Shown here piece after piece: positions 7,250 to 19,589 of a stretch of DNA of 64,000 nucleotides; positions within the stretch are counted from its first letter, which is position 1; every line of letters starts with the position of its first letter. The position numbers and the translations under genes were made by a program. The notes beneath the pieces are model-generated. The model did no database searches, was not told the DNA's origin, and saw nothing but the letters and a program-made list of their open reading frames with translations. The DNA lies in NCBI RefSeq assembly GCF_003732425.1, contig NZ_MOBX01000002.1:124001-188000 (forward strand), read 5' to 3'. The stretch is from Pseudomonas fluorescens. Its GTDB lineage: Bacteria > Pseudomonadota > Gammaproteobacteria > Pseudomonadales > Pseudomonadaceae.

Positions 7250-9862
7250 TTACTCGGACAGCGCAGCGGTTTTGTCCGCCAAAGTGAATATTTTTTGCGC
7301 TGTCTTGCCGTCGAACCGCTCCCGCCAGATCGCTACATGCGCCCGACCGGCCAGCTCATCGCGGCGCTGAGACTCGGCCCCGCGTTTGCTCTGTTCAAGG
7401 GTTTTCAGATGACTGCCCCTGATGGTGAAGTTCAGCGGGTGGCTGTCCTGCTTGTCATAGTGAAAGTGGGCTTCCCACAACGGCGCATCGTCAGCGCCAT
7501 CGCTAATGGAATAAACGTCCAGAAATGACTTGTCCTTGCCTTTGCCCAGTGGCTTGCGCTCAACACTCTTGTGCGCTTTGAGCTCGGCGCGATCCAGCAG
7601 ATAATTCAGGCGCATGATGTCCAGCACGTCTTTGTTCTTGTACATCCGCACCAGAATCTCTTGCCCTTGGGTCGTCAATGAAACGGCTGCGGCTCGCAGG
7701 CGAGAGGCCAAATCCATGATCCCTCTATCTTCGCCCTCGCTTGCGTGACTCTCCAGTCGTCTGGCCTGCTCGTTGAGCAAATCGCTTTCCTTGCCCAGAC
7801 TTTCGATAATCTCTGTCGGGTTGGCTTTTCTGGCTTCCCGGGCGTTCGCATCGAGCATGTGATTCTCATGGCTGGCCAGTAACCGGATTGCCTCGTCGAT
7901 CAGTTGCGAGCGCGGTGCGCGGACGATCGGTGGGAGCACCGGGAGCCATTCGTCTTGTCTTTTTTCGTAGCGCCGGGGCGGCGAATCGGGTCGCAACGGG
8001 TCGGGAACCTTGATGATGATGTTCCCGTCCGGGGCGGTCTCGGTCTCCCCGACCAGTACTCTGTAGGTGCCGTGCTGGCGGGTTCGGAACATTTTCTTGG
8101 CGAGGACGGGACGACTGGTTTCGGCGTAGACGGGGGGCGCCGGAATGAAGTCGAAATCAATGTCCTGGTCGAGGCTCGGCAGATCGGCCTGGCGCATTGA
8201 AACGTCAAGGATTTCAGTCAGTGTGCTTTCAATTTTCCTCTCGATCGGTTCGATCAGGGCCATGATTTCCTCAAGGTATTGGGCCTTGGGGCTTTGTGAG
8301 CTCAGCAGCACTTCGAAGCGATTCCTGTCACCTCTGATCTGATCAAGGGCCAGCAGGAGCGCCATAGGGTGCTCTCGTTCTGGAACATTGCTCAGATCCC
8401 CGGTGATCAGGTCGATGGCTGACAGTGAGGGCATGGTTGTGTCTGGCGGCTGGTCGGGGGTGCCTGCAAACAGGTGAACATAGAGCGTCAGCTTGTTGAA
8501 GTTGATGCGCTCCGCTGCCGGTACTTGTTGACTGAGCTCCGTCAGCTGTGGGGCCGCTCCGGGGGAGGCTTTTCTGATCTGATCCATCACCACCTGACGC
8601 TCGTCGAGAATCTTCAGCTTCTTGTCCAGGTGGGTGATGATTTTCCTGCAGTTGTCGGCACTCATGTTTGTCGCCTCAGGCCTGGTCCTGAGGTCCATGA
8701 CGGCCATGAGCCTGTTGAGGTATTCGACGCGTTCGATCCGGAAAGTGTGCAGTTCCTCCTTGAATAGCCCGCCTGCCTTGAGGAGGGTCATCCAGTCCTT
8801 GTTGTCGACGAGCGACTGAACGAAAGCCGTCTGTTTTCTGATGTGTTTGAGCAAATGCACCTCAACGGCGACCAGGGCTGCAGTCTTGGCGGGGCCCTGC
8901 GCCTGTTGTCGAGCCTGACTCCAGAGGCTGTCGTACTGCGTGGACGATTCGATCAGAGCGGTGTGGGCATTCTGGAAGGGTTCATAACGTTGCATAAGGA
9001 GGGCCATTTTGGCCTGTGTTGAGTCATTGCGCGGCATGCCCCCCCTCAGCCCCGTAAGTACAGAAACCCAGGCGTTAGCCTCGTTGCGAGTGATGGCCCG
9101 GGTTTCGCCGCTGCGACTGGCCCGATAGATGTTTGCGCTGTCTGTGGCGACCGGATCCTTGGGGTTAACAATGCGCCACACCTTGTGCGCCGGGCTCGAC
9201 GCGTCGAGATCTTGCATCACTTGGAGCGCGTGGTTGTGGATGACCGCGTAGAGCTTGCCGTCGTGGCGAAACAGGCCATCGCTGCCGGGTTCGACTGTGC
9301 TGAAATCCAGCTCGGTGCGAAACGGTTGAAGGCTCGCGTCGGTCAGCGGCACGTTGCCAGCGTCAACATCATTGAGTGGGTGCCAGAGTCCGCTGTCGAC
9401 GTCGCGCAACAGCAGCGGCCCTGAGGGATGCAGTTCGCTTGATAGCCGGGCCCGGTACAATCCAGTGTCCGGCTCTACCCCGACCGGGACGATGCCGCCA
9501 TCGGGTACGTCGACGTACCGCCGTTTGTTGTACGTCCTGATTCCTTCGTTGTCGGCGGGCGGCAGTTTTGCCGGGGGGCTGATCCAGTAGCGCCTTAACG
9601 ACTGATCCGTGAAGCGGCGGATTTCAACAGGGGCTGGTGTCGGGCGAATCAGGATAGTCGGTGCTGGCGAAATCGCATCGGGGTCTGCCGCCCGGGGTGG
9701 CGGGGGCCCCGGTTGCGGCTTTTCGCCAAGGAGCCATGGATCGATGTTTTTGCGGCCCGGCGTATCAGGCGTCTTTGATTGGCCGTCCACCGGTCGATTC
9801 GAGCGGATATGGACATCCGCGTCCACATAGATGCTGCCATTGCGAGGAGGTTTTACTGCCAT
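7250..9862 (-). CDS. Large protein of unknown function sharing the N-terminal module of the NEL and SET effectors
   Basis: 870 residues with no recognised catalytic domain. It begins MAVKPPRNGSI, like its two relatives. A proline-rich stretch (about 30-80) leads into the shared module (about 84-165: R-R-Y-V-D-V-P, Y-R-A-R-L, G-P-L-L-L-R-D, G-L-W-H-P). Two further segments have a similar beta-rich pattern (about 195-257 with G-L-F-R-H-D-G-K-L-Y, and 591-643 with G-T-Y-R-V-L-V). The middle (about 260-560) and C-terminal (about 650-760) parts are largely helical. A tail with W-E-A-H-F-H-Y and H-L-K-T resembles C termini I associate with large Pseudomonas toxin-like proteins, but I cannot name the family. 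There is no signal peptide or membrane segment. The leader TTCAAGGATGAAGAAC precedes the ATG. A secreted effector is inferred from these shared features only. Confidence 0.75.
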   Translation of the reverse strand: MAVKPPRNGSIYVDADVHIRSNRPVDGQSKTPDTPGRKNIDPWLLGEKPQPGPPPPRAADPDAISPAPTILIRPTPAPVEIRRFTDQSLRRYWISPPAKLPPADNEGIRTYNKRRYVDVPDGGIVPVGVEPDTGLYRARLSSELHPSGPLLLRDVDSGLWHPLNDVDAGNVPLTDASLQPFRTELDFSTVEPGSDGLFRHDGKLYAVIHNHALQVMQDLDASSPAHKVWRIVNPKDPVATDSANIYRASRSGETRAITRNEANAWVSVLTGLRGGMPRNDSTQAKMALLMQRYEPFQNAHTALIESSTQYDSLWSQARQQAQGPAKTAALVAVEVHLLKHIRKQTAFVQSLVDNKDWMTLLKAGGLFKEELHTFRIERVEYLNRLMAVMDLRTRPEATNMSADNCRKIITHLDKKLKILDERQVVMDQIRKASPGAAPQLTELSQQVPAAERINFNKLTLYVHLFAGTPDQPPDTTMPSLSAIDLITGDLSNVPEREHPMALLLALDQIRGDRNRFEVLLSSQSPKAQYLEEIMALIEPIERKIESTLTEILDVSMRQADLPSLDQDIDFDFIPAPPVYAETSRPVLAKKMFRTRQHGTYRVLVGETETAPDGNIIIKVPDPLRPDSPPRRYEKRQDEWLPVLPPIVRAPRSQLIDEAIRLLASHENHMLDANAREARKANPTEIIESLGKESDLLNEQARRLESHASEGEDRGIMDLASRLRAAAVSLTTQGQEILVRMYKNKDVLDIMRLNYLLDRAELKAHKSVERKPLGKGKDKSFLDVYSISDGADDAPLWEAHFHYDKQDSHPLNFTIRGSHLKTLEQSKRGAESQRRDELAGRAHVAIWRERFDGKTAQKIFTLADKTAALSE

Positions 9863-10088
9863 GGTTCTTCATCCTTGAAAAAGTGGCGATTGCAGAACCC
9901 GATCATTGAGTTCCGCAAGGTGTTCAGCGTCATTGCCGCTGTGTGGCTGGTTGAAAGTCACCGGAGATTTTCTGCTGGAGGCGCGTAGAGCAGGTTGTCG
10001 TTAGAAACCGACCATTGCCGTCGGAATTGGTCAAATTTTGTGCTATATTCCGCGCCCGCGATTTTTCATCTCAACACCGGTCGTCGAC

Positions 10089-12401
<2,313 letters not shown>

Positions 12402-12420
12402 GCCGTTTTTAGCTCAACAG

Positions 12421-12446
12421 AACGCCAATCTTCGGGTTGGCGTTTT
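12421..12446 (+). terminator. Terminator after ygiQ
   Basis: Stem AACGCCAA (12421-12428) pairs with TTGGCGTT (12437-12444), followed by a short T-run, 19 bases after the ygiQ stop. Confidence 0.8.
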
Positions 12447-12458
12447 GCATTGTGGCAG

Positions 12459-12547
12459 AAGATCAAAGGATCGCAGCCTTCGGCAGCTCCTACATGGGAT
12501 ATGCATTTTCTGTAGGAGCTGCCGAAGGTTGCGATCTTTTGATCTTC
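12459..12547. repeat. REP pair, family A
   Basis: Two inverted copies of the GATCGCAGCCTTCGGCAGCT element flank about 17 bases. Same family as the elements at 26262, 33299, 58762, 60611 and 62313. The right arm has one change (GGTTGC for GGCTGC). Confidence 0.85.
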
Positions 12548-12700
12548 GCCACATTTGGGTGCAACTTCGCCAAACCATTTCCCCGCATCGCCCGGTTTTG
12601 GTGCTGTACTGCCCTAAGCATTCCGGGAAAGCGCCCAAGCCTCTGCATGGCATAAGTTTTGCGCGCTTTCGAATACGCTTAGGCTCGCAGGAGGCACGCC

Positions 12701-15700
12701 GTGTCGATTCATGTCGCATTGCATCACGTCACGCATTACCGCTACGACCGCGCTGTCGAACTCGGTCCGCAGATCGTTCGCCTGCGTCCGGCTGCCCACA
12801 GCCGCACGCGGATTCTGTCGTATGCGCTGAAAGTCTCGCCCGAGCAGCATTTCATCAACTGGCAGCAGGATCCGCAGGGCAACTACCTCGCCCGATTGGT
12901 ATTCCCCGAGAAGACCAATGAGCTGCGCATTGAAGTCGATCTGCTCGCCGAAATGGCCGTGTTCAACCCGTTCGACTTCTTCCTCGAACCCTACGCCGAG
13001 AAAATCCCCTTCGCCTACGCCGCCGATGAGCGCAAGGAGCTGGCGCCGTACCTCGAAACCCTGCCGCTGACGCCAAAATTCAAAGCCTATCTGGACGCCA
13101 TCGATCGCACGCCGCTGCCGGCGGTGGACTTCCTTGTGGCGCTCAACCAGCGCTTGAGCGAAGACATCGGCTACCTGATTCGCATGGAGCCAGGCGTGCA
13201 GACGCCGGAGCATACCCTCGAACATGCCTCCGGTTCCTGCCGTGATTCGGCGTGGCTGCTGGTGCAGTTGCTGCGCAACCTCGGGTTGGCCGCGCGGTTT
13301 GTCTCCGGTTATCTGATTCAACTGACCGCCGACGTGAAAAGCCTCGACGGCCCGTCCGGCACTGAAGTCGACTTCACCGACCTGCACGCCTGGTGCGAGG
13401 TGTATTTGCCGGGTGCCGGCTGGATCGGCCTGGATGCCACGTCCGGGCTGTTCGCCGGTGAAGGACACATTCCGTTGGCCTGCAGTCCCGATCCGTCTTC
13501 GGCGGCACCGATCAGCGGCTTGGTGGAGCCGTGCGAGTGTGAATTCAGCCATGAAATGTCGGTGGAACGCATCTGGGAGGCGCCGCGCGTCACCAAGCCC
13601 TACACCGACGAGCAGTGGCTGGCGATTCAGGCGCTCGGGCGGCAGATCGATGCTGACCTGTTGGCGGATGACGTGCGCCTGACCATGGGCGGTGAACCGA
13701 CCTTCGTCTCCATCGACGATCCGGATGGCGCCGAGTGGAACACCGCCGCGCTGGGGCCGGCCAAGCGTCAGCTCTCCGCCGAACTGTTCCAGCGCATGCG
13801 CAAGCATTACGCGCCGCAGGGCCTGGTGCATTTCGGCCAGGGCAAGTGGTATCCCGGTGAGCAACTGCCGCGCTGGTCGCTCAATTGCTACTGGCGTCGC
13901 GACGGTGTGCCGATCTGGCACAACAACGCATTGATCGCTGACGAGCAGCAGGATTACGGTGCCAATGGCGAGCTGGCCGGGCGCTTTTTGGCGAGTGTCG
14001 CCGAACGGCTGAAATTGCCTACTCGTTTTGTCTTCCCGGCCTACGAGGACAATTTCTACTACCTCTGGCGCGAGGGCACGTTGCCTAGCAATGTCAGCGC
14101 CGAAGATTCACGTCTTGAGGAACCGCTGGAGCGCGCGCGACTGCGCAAAGTCTTCAGTCAGGGCCTGAACAAGGTGATCGGCCAGGTGCTGCCGCTGGCG
14201 CGTACCGCCAAGGGCGATCAATGGCAGAGCGGGCGCTGGTATCTGCGCGACGAACATTGCCGTTTAGTGCCGGGCGATTCGCCGCTGGGCTATCGCTTGC
14301 CGCTGGGTTCGCAGCCGTGGGTGAAGGCGGCCGAGTATCCGTTTATCCATCCACAGGATCCGAATCAGAACTTCCCTGAGCTGCCGGAAACCGCGCAGCT
14401 CAACAGTCATGGCGAACCTGCCGCGACTGACGAACGTGTGCCAAAAATCGACGAGTCCGCCGACTGGCTGACCCGCACCGCGTTCTGCGCTGAGGCGCGT
14501 GAGGGGCGTTTGTACCTGTTCATGCCGCCGCTGGAGCGGGTCGAGGACTATCTGGAGCTGGTCGCCGCCATCGAAGCCACCGCCGAAGAACTGCATTGCC
14601 CGGTGCTGCTGGAAGGCTATGAACCGCCGAGCGATCCGCGTCTGAGCAATTTCCGTATCACCCCGGATCCCGGTGTGATCGAGGTCAATGTGCAGCCGTC
14701 GGCGACCTGGGACGAATTGGTCGAACGCACCGAGTTTCTCTATGAAGAGGCGCGGCAAACTCGCCTGACCACCGAGAAATTCATGATCGACGGCCGACAC
14801 ACCGGCACCGGCGGCGGTAACCATTTCGTCCTCGGGGGGGCGACGCCGGCGGATTCACCGTTTCTGCGCCGTCCCGATCTGCTGCGCAGCCTGATTAGCT
14901 ACTGGCATAACCATCCGTCATTGTCGTATCTGTTCTCCGGATTGTTCATCGGCCCGACATCGCAGGCGCCACGGGTTGACGAGGCGCGCAATGATTCGCT
15001 GTACGAACTGGAAATCGCCTTCGCGCAGATGCCGGCGCCGGGTGAGGAATGCGCACCGTGGCTGGTCGATCGGCTGCTGCGCAATTTGCTGATCGACGTC
15101 ACCGGCAACACGCACCGTGCTGAGTTCTGCATCGATAAACTGTACTCGCCGGACGGCGCCACCGGGCGTCTCGGCTTGCTTGAGCTGCGTGCCTTTGAAA
15201 TGCCGCCCCATGCGCGCATGAGCCTGGCACAGCAGTTGTTGTTGCGGGCGCTGGTTGCGCGGTTTTGGCGCGAACCTTATGCGCCGCCGAAGCTGGCGCG
15301 CTGGGGCACCGAACTGCACGACCGTTTCCTCCTGCCGCACTTTATTGAACAGGATTTCGCTGACGTCATCGTCGAACTCAACAACGCCGGTTACCCGTTG
15401 CGGGCGGAATGGTTTGCCGCGCACCTGGAATTTCGTTTCCCCAAAGTCGGCGATTACGCCGTCAACGGCATCGAGCTGGAGCTGCGTCAGGCGCTGGAAC
15501 CGTGGCATGTCCTGGGCGAGGAGGGCGCGGCTGGCGGCACAGTGCGTTACGTCGATTCATCGCTGGAGCGTTTGCAGGTCAAGCTCAAAGGGCTGCCGCC
15601 GCAGCGCTATCTGCTGACCTGTAATGGCGTCGCGGTACCGTTGCATCCGACCGGGCGGGTTGGCGAGTTTGTCGCGGGTGTGCGTTACCGCGCGTGGCAA

Positions 15701-15976
15701 CCGGCCAACTGCTTGCAGCCGACCATAACCGTGCACGCACCGCTGGTGTTCGACCTGCTCGACACCTGGATGGGCCGCTCGCTGGGCGGTTGTCAGTACC
15801 ACGTCGCGCATCCGGGCGGGCGCAATTACGAGACGTTGCCGGTCAATGCCAACGAAGCGGAGAGCCGGCGGATGGCGCGGTTTTTCCGTGTCGGACACAC
15901 GCCGGGGAAACTTCCTATACCCAACGTGGAAATCAGTGACGAGCTACCAATGACAATCGATTTGCGACGTTTCTAG
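12701..15976 (+). CDS. Transglutaminase-like protease/ligase fused to DUF2126
   Basis: 1091 residues from GTG at 12701 (N terminus MSIHVALHHVTHYRYDR), preceded by a purine-rich GCAGGAGG site. An N-terminal bacterial transglutaminase-like N domain is followed by a papain-fold core whose triad is visible as Cys180 (G-S-C-R-D-S-A), His229 (D-L-H-A-W) and Asp245 (G-L-D-A-T). The C-terminal two thirds is the large DUF2126 domain (about 300-1085) with the conserved start T-M-G-G-E-P-T-F-V-S. It heads a three-gene set with an ATP-grasp/alpha-E fusion and a second small transglutaminase. Such sets were predicted by comparative genomics to make and cleave or modify short peptide tags; the substrate is unknown. 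Confidence 0.88.
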   Translation: MSIHVALHHVTHYRYDRAVELGPQIVRLRPAAHSRTRILSYALKVSPEQHFINWQQDPQGNYLARLVFPEKTNELRIEVDLLAEMAVFNPFDFFLEPYAEKIPFAYAADERKELAPYLETLPLTPKFKAYLDAIDRTPLPAVDFLVALNQRLSEDIGYLIRMEPGVQTPEHTLEHASGSCRDSAWLLVQLLRNLGLAARFVSGYLIQLTADVKSLDGPSGTEVDFTDLHAWCEVYLPGAGWIGLDATSGLFAGEGHIPLACSPDPSSAAPISGLVEPCECEFSHEMSVERIWEAPRVTKPYTDEQWLAIQALGRQIDADLLADDVRLTMGGEPTFVSIDDPDGAEWNTAALGPAKRQLSAELFQRMRKHYAPQGLVHFGQGKWYPGEQLPRWSLNCYWRRDGVPIWHNNALIADEQQDYGANGELAGRFLASVAERLKLPTRFVFPAYEDNFYYLWREGTLPSNVSAEDSRLEEPLERARLRKVFSQGLNKVIGQVLPLARTAKGDQWQSGRWYLRDEHCRLVPGDSPLGYRLPLGSQPWVKAAEYPFIHPQDPNQNFPELPETAQLNSHGEPAATDERVPKIDESADWLTRTAFCAEAREGRLYLFMPPLERVEDYLELVAAIEATAEELHCPVLLEGYEPPSDPRLSNFRITPDPGVIEVNVQPSATWDELVERTEFLYEEARQTRLTTEKFMIDGRHTGTGGGNHFVLGGATPADSPFLRRPDLLRSLISYWHNHPSLSYLFSGLFIGPTSQAPRVDEARNDSLYELEIAFAQMPAPGEECAPWLVDRLLRNLLIDVTGNTHRAEFCIDKLYSPDGATGRLGLLELRAFEMPPHARMSLAQQLLLRALVARFWREPYAPPKLARWGTELHDRFLLPHFIEQDFADVIVELNNAGYPLRAEWFAAHLEFRFPKVGDYAVNGIELELRQALEPWHVLGEEGAAGGTVRYVDSSLERLQVKLKGLPPQRYLLTCNGVAVPLHPTGRVGEFVAGVRYRAWQPANCLQPTITVHAPLVFDLLDTWMGRSLGGCQYHVAHPGGRNYETLPVNANEAESRRMARFFRVGHTPGKLPIPNVEISDELPMTIDLRRF

Positions 15977-16064
15977 ATCGCACGCGACATGCGGATTTTT
16001 CGTCTATCCGCATGTCATGTGCCTGCGTTAGTCTGACCGTTCCTTGCTGTCTGCCGAGCTTTCC

Positions 16065-18551
16065 ATGCCTGACCTGCTAGACCGCTACCCGCTCACGGCG
16101 GGCACTTATCACGAACTGCTCGATGGCAGTGGCGCGGTGCGCCCGCACTGGCGGCGACTGTTCGATCAGTTGCAGCGCAGCACCCCGGCGCAACTGGTGC
16201 AGCGGCAGGCATTGCTGGCGCGGCAGATTCAGGAAAACGGCGTTACCTATAACGTCTATGCCGATCCCAAGGGCGCTGATCGGCCGTGGGAACTGGATCT
16301 GCTGCCCCATGTGATTGCTGCGGACGAATGGCAGCAACTGTCGGCAGGTATAGCCCAACGTGCGCGACTGCTCAATGCGGTGCTGGCCGATTTGTACGGG
16401 CCGCAACGGCTGATCAGCGAAGGCTTGTTGCCGGCAGAGCTGGTGTTCGGCCACAACAATTTTCTCTGGCCGTGTCAGCATGTCGCGCCGCCGGAAGCGA
16501 CGTTTCTGCACCTGTACGCCGTGGATCTGGCGCGCACACCGGACGGGCGTTGGTGGGTCACCGCCGATCGTACGCAAGCGCCATCGGGCGCCGGCTATGC
16601 TCTGGAAAACCGCACGATCGTGTCGCGCGCCTTTCCCGAGTTGTACCGGGATCTGAAGGTGCAGCATCTGGCCGGCTTCTTCTGCACCTTGCAGGAAACC
16701 CTCGCGCGACAGGCGCCCAGTGACGATGACGCGCCGCTGGTGGTGCTGCTCACGCCGGGGCGCTTCAATGAAAGCTATTTCGAACATTTGTATCTGGCTC
16801 GGCAGCTCGGTTATCCGCTGGTCGAGGGCGGTGACCTGACGGTGCGCGACGCCACGGTCTACCTGAAAACCCTCAGTGGTTTGCGTCGGGTGCACGCGAT
16901 CATGCGCCGGCTCGATGATGATTTCTGCGACCCGCTGGAGCTGCGCACGGACTCGGCACTCGGCGTTCCCGGATTGCTTGAGGCGGTGCGTCAGGGCCGG
17001 GTGCTGGTCGCCAACGCGTTGGGTAGCGGCGTGCTGGAGTCGCCGGGATTGCTGGGTTTTCTGCCAAAGATCAACCAATACCTGTTCGGCGAAGAGCTGA
17101 TTTTGCCGTCGATCGCGACGTGGTGGTGCGGTGAGGCGCCGGTGTTGGCCCAAGCCCTGGAAAAACTGCCCGAGCTGCTGATCAAACCAGCGTTTCCTTC
17201 GCAGAGCTTCGCGCCGGTCTTTGGCCGTGACCTGAGTGAGAAACAGCGTCAGGCGCTTGCCGAGCGCATGCAGGCGCGCCCTTATGCCTATGTGGCGCAA
17301 GAATTGGCTCAGCTGTCCCAGGCGCCGATCTGGCAGGCGGAAAACGGCCAACTGCAACCACGGGCGATCGGCATGCGCATGTACGCCGTGGCCGGTGCTG
17401 ATGGTTATCGCGTGCTGCCCGGTGGTTTGACCCGGGTGGCGGCCGAGGCCGATGCCGAAGTGGTGTCGATGCAGCGTGGTGGGGCGAGCAAAGACACTTG
17501 GGTACTGGGCGATCGCCCACCCAGTGGCGAGCAGTGGAAGAGTCAGCGCAGCGTCGGGGTCCATGATTTGGTGCGGCGCGATCCGTATCTGCCATCACGG
17601 GTGGTGGAGAACCTGTTCTGGTTCGGTCGTTACTGCGAGCGTTGTGATGACAGTGCGCGGTTGCTGCGCATCATGCTCGCGCGGTATGTCGACGGCGACG
17701 ACCCGCAAGCGTTGCAGGCCGCCGTCGACCTCGGTGAGCGGCTGACGTTGTTGCCGGACGAAGGTGAACTGCCGGAGCGTCTGCTCGCGGCGCTGCTGGG
17801 CGAGGACTGGTCATTCAGCCTGCGTTCCAACCTGCAACGTTTGCAGTGGGCGGCCTCGCAAGTGCGCGGCAAGCTCTCGCGGGAAAACTGGCAGGCATTG
17901 GTAGAGTTGCAGCGCGAAGCGATGGAACTGGACACCGACGAACCCGACTTTGGCGAACTGCTGGATTTCCTTAACCGGCTGGTGATGTCGCTGGCGGCAT
18001 TGTCCGGGTTTGCCCTGGACGACATGACCCGCGACGAAGGCTGGCGCTTTCTGATGATCGGCCGGCGCATTGAGCGGCTGCAATTTCTCAGCAGCAGTCT
18101 GGCGGCGTTTCTGCGCGGCGCTGGGGCGTTCGATCAAGCGGGCCTCGAATGGCTGCTGGAACTGGGCAACAGCAGCATCACCTATCGCTCACGTTATCTG
18201 GCCGTGGCGCAATTGATTCCGGTGCTCGATCTGTTGTTGCTTGATGAGCAGAACCCGCACGCGGTGTTGTTCCAGTTGAAACTGGTGACCCGCACGTTGA
18301 AACGTTTGAACGATGATTTCGCTGCGCCGCGGGAGGCCGGGCTGCCGCAACTGGTCGAACGTCTGGCGCGGTTTGATCTCGGCTGTCTGGAGAATCCATT
18401 GTTCGGTGAGTCCAGCGTGCGAGCCGCTCTGAATGGGCTGGCGGATTTGCTGCAAGAGATTGCCGAGGCTAGCGGGCAAGTGTCGGATCGTCTGGCCCTG
18501 CGCCATTTCGCCCATGTCGATGATGTCAGCCAGCGCACGGTGTCCGTCTGA
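16065..18551 (+). CDS. Circularly permuted ATP-grasp / alpha-E domain fusion protein
   Basis: 828 residues from ATG at 16065; the earlier in-frame TTG is not supported. The N-terminal half (about 60-460) matches the circularly permuted ATP-grasp family, with H-N-N-F-L-W-P, R-T-P-D-G-R-W-W-V-T-A-D-R-T and G-S-G-V-L-E-S-P. The C-terminal half (about 490-805) is the helical alpha-E domain, beginning near P-S-R-V-V-E-N-L-F-W-F-G-R-Y-C-E-R. In many bacteria these are two separate proteins; here they are one. ATP-grasp enzymes form amide or peptide bonds, so this is the predicted ligase of the cluster. It overlaps the next gene by one base. Confidence 0.88.
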   Translation: MPDLLDRYPLTAGTYHELLDGSGAVRPHWRRLFDQLQRSTPAQLVQRQALLARQIQENGVTYNVYADPKGADRPWELDLLPHVIAADEWQQLSAGIAQRARLLNAVLADLYGPQRLISEGLLPAELVFGHNNFLWPCQHVAPPEATFLHLYAVDLARTPDGRWWVTADRTQAPSGAGYALENRTIVSRAFPELYRDLKVQHLAGFFCTLQETLARQAPSDDDAPLVVLLTPGRFNESYFEHLYLARQLGYPLVEGGDLTVRDATVYLKTLSGLRRVHAIMRRLDDDFCDPLELRTDSALGVPGLLEAVRQGRVLVANALGSGVLESPGLLGFLPKINQYLFGEELILPSIATWWCGEAPVLAQALEKLPELLIKPAFPSQSFAPVFGRDLSEKQRQALAERMQARPYAYVAQELAQLSQAPIWQAENGQLQPRAIGMRMYAVAGADGYRVLPGGLTRVAAEADAEVVSMQRGGASKDTWVLGDRPPSGEQWKSQRSVGVHDLVRRDPYLPSRVVENLFWFGRYCERCDDSARLLRIMLARYVDGDDPQALQAAVDLGERLTLLPDEGELPERLLAALLGEDWSFSLRSNLQRLQWAASQVRGKLSRENWQALVELQREAMELDTDEPDFGELLDFLNRLVMSLAALSGFALDDMTRDEGWRFLMIGRRIERLQFLSSSLAAFLRGAGAFDQAGLEWLLELGNSSITYRSRYLAVAQLIPVLDLLLLDEQNPHAVLFQLKLVTRTLKRLNDDFAAPREAGLPQLVERLARFDLGCLENPLFGESSVRAALNGLADLLQEIAEASGQVSDRLALRHFAHVDDVSQRTVSV

Positions 18552-19441
18552 TGAATGCTCGCTACCAGATCCTCCACGACACCTGTTACCACTACGACAG
18601 CCCGGTGTCCCTGGCGCAGCAACTGGCGCACTTGTGGCCGCGTGAATGCGCCTGGCAGCGCTGCACCGAGCAGCAGTTGCTGATCAGCCCGGATCCGACA
18701 GCACGACGCGACGAGCTGGACGTGTTTGGCAATCCGCTGACCCGGCTGGCCTTCGAGCGTCCTCACGATGAATTACAGGTCAATGCCCGGCTCACCGTTG
18801 AGGTGCTGGAGCGGCCGGCGCTGGACTTCAATCAGTCGCCCGCCTGGGAGCTGACCCGCGATGCACTGACCTATGGCAGTCAGCCGTTGTCCGCTGAGTT
18901 GCTCGAAGCTTGCCGCTACCGCTTCCAGTCACCGTACGTGCATTTGAAAAGCAGCTTCGTCGAGTTTTCGCAAAGTTGTTTTCCGCCGGGCAGGCCGTTG
19001 CTGTTGGGCGTGCGGGACTTGATGCAAAAGATCTTCAGCGAATTCACTTTTGATGCCGAGGCGACCCAGGTGGCGACACCGCTGGTGGAAGTGCTGGAAC
19101 GGCGGCGTGGGGTCTGTCAGGACTTCGCGCACTTGATGCTTGCGTGCGTGCGCTCGCGAGGGCTGGCAGCGCGTTATATCAGCGGCTATCTGCTGACTCA
19201 GCCACCGCCGGGGCAACCACGCCTGATCGGCGCTGATGCGTCGCATGCCTGGGTCTCGGTGTTTTGTCCGGTGCTGGGCTGGGTGGATTTTGATCCGACC
19301 AACAATGTGCAGCCGGCTCTGGAACACATCACCTTGGCATGGGGGCGGGATTTTTCCGATGTTTCGCCGTTACGCGGGGTGATTCTGGGCGGCGGCAACC
19401 ATGATCCGGAGGTACGCGTCACCGTGATGCCACTGGATTAA
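18551..19441 (+). CDS. Transglutaminase-like family protein
   Basis: 296 residues; the ATG at 18551 overlaps the TGA of the ATP-grasp gene (TGATG), which indicates translational coupling. An N-terminal transglutaminase-like N domain (about 1-80) leads to the papain-fold core with Cys189 (R-G-V-C-Q-D-F-A-H), His232 (S-H-A-W) and Asp248 (D-F-D-P-T-N). The family includes peptidases as well as transamidating enzymes. With two transglutaminases and one ATP-grasp enzyme in the set, this one may process the ligase product. Confidence 0.88.
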   Translation: MNARYQILHDTCYHYDSPVSLAQQLAHLWPRECAWQRCTEQQLLISPDPTARRDELDVFGNPLTRLAFERPHDELQVNARLTVEVLERPALDFNQSPAWELTRDALTYGSQPLSAELLEACRYRFQSPYVHLKSSFVEFSQSCFPPGRPLLLGVRDLMQKIFSEFTFDAEATQVATPLVEVLERRRGVCQDFAHLMLACVRSRGLAARYISGYLLTQPPPGQPRLIGADASHAWVSVFCPVLGWVDFDPTNNVQPALEHITLAWGRDFSDVSPLRGVILGGGNHDPEVRVTVMPLD

Positions 19442-19453
19442 CGCCGATTAAAC

Positions 19454-19484
19454 TGTAGGAGTGAGCCAGCTCGCTCCCACATGG
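19454..19484. repeat. Single REP-like element, family B variant
   Basis: A lone palindromic unit (GTAGGAGTGAGCCAGCTCGC then TCCCAC) with the family B outline but altered arms. It has no inverted partner nearby. Confidence 0.6.
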
Positions 19485-19589
19485 GAATTGGGTGTACTTG
19501 GGGATGGAAGGCTGTGAGGGCCGGCGGTGAAACCGCCAGCCCCGTCACAAATCCGCAGGGTCTGATTCGATGATCAAACCCGGTGGGGC

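Noticed and set aside
2768..9862. Integrated phage or insertion element carrying the effector genes
   Set aside because: No integrase, transposase, terminal repeats, tRNA or target-site duplication at either edge; only a modest base-composition shift is seen.
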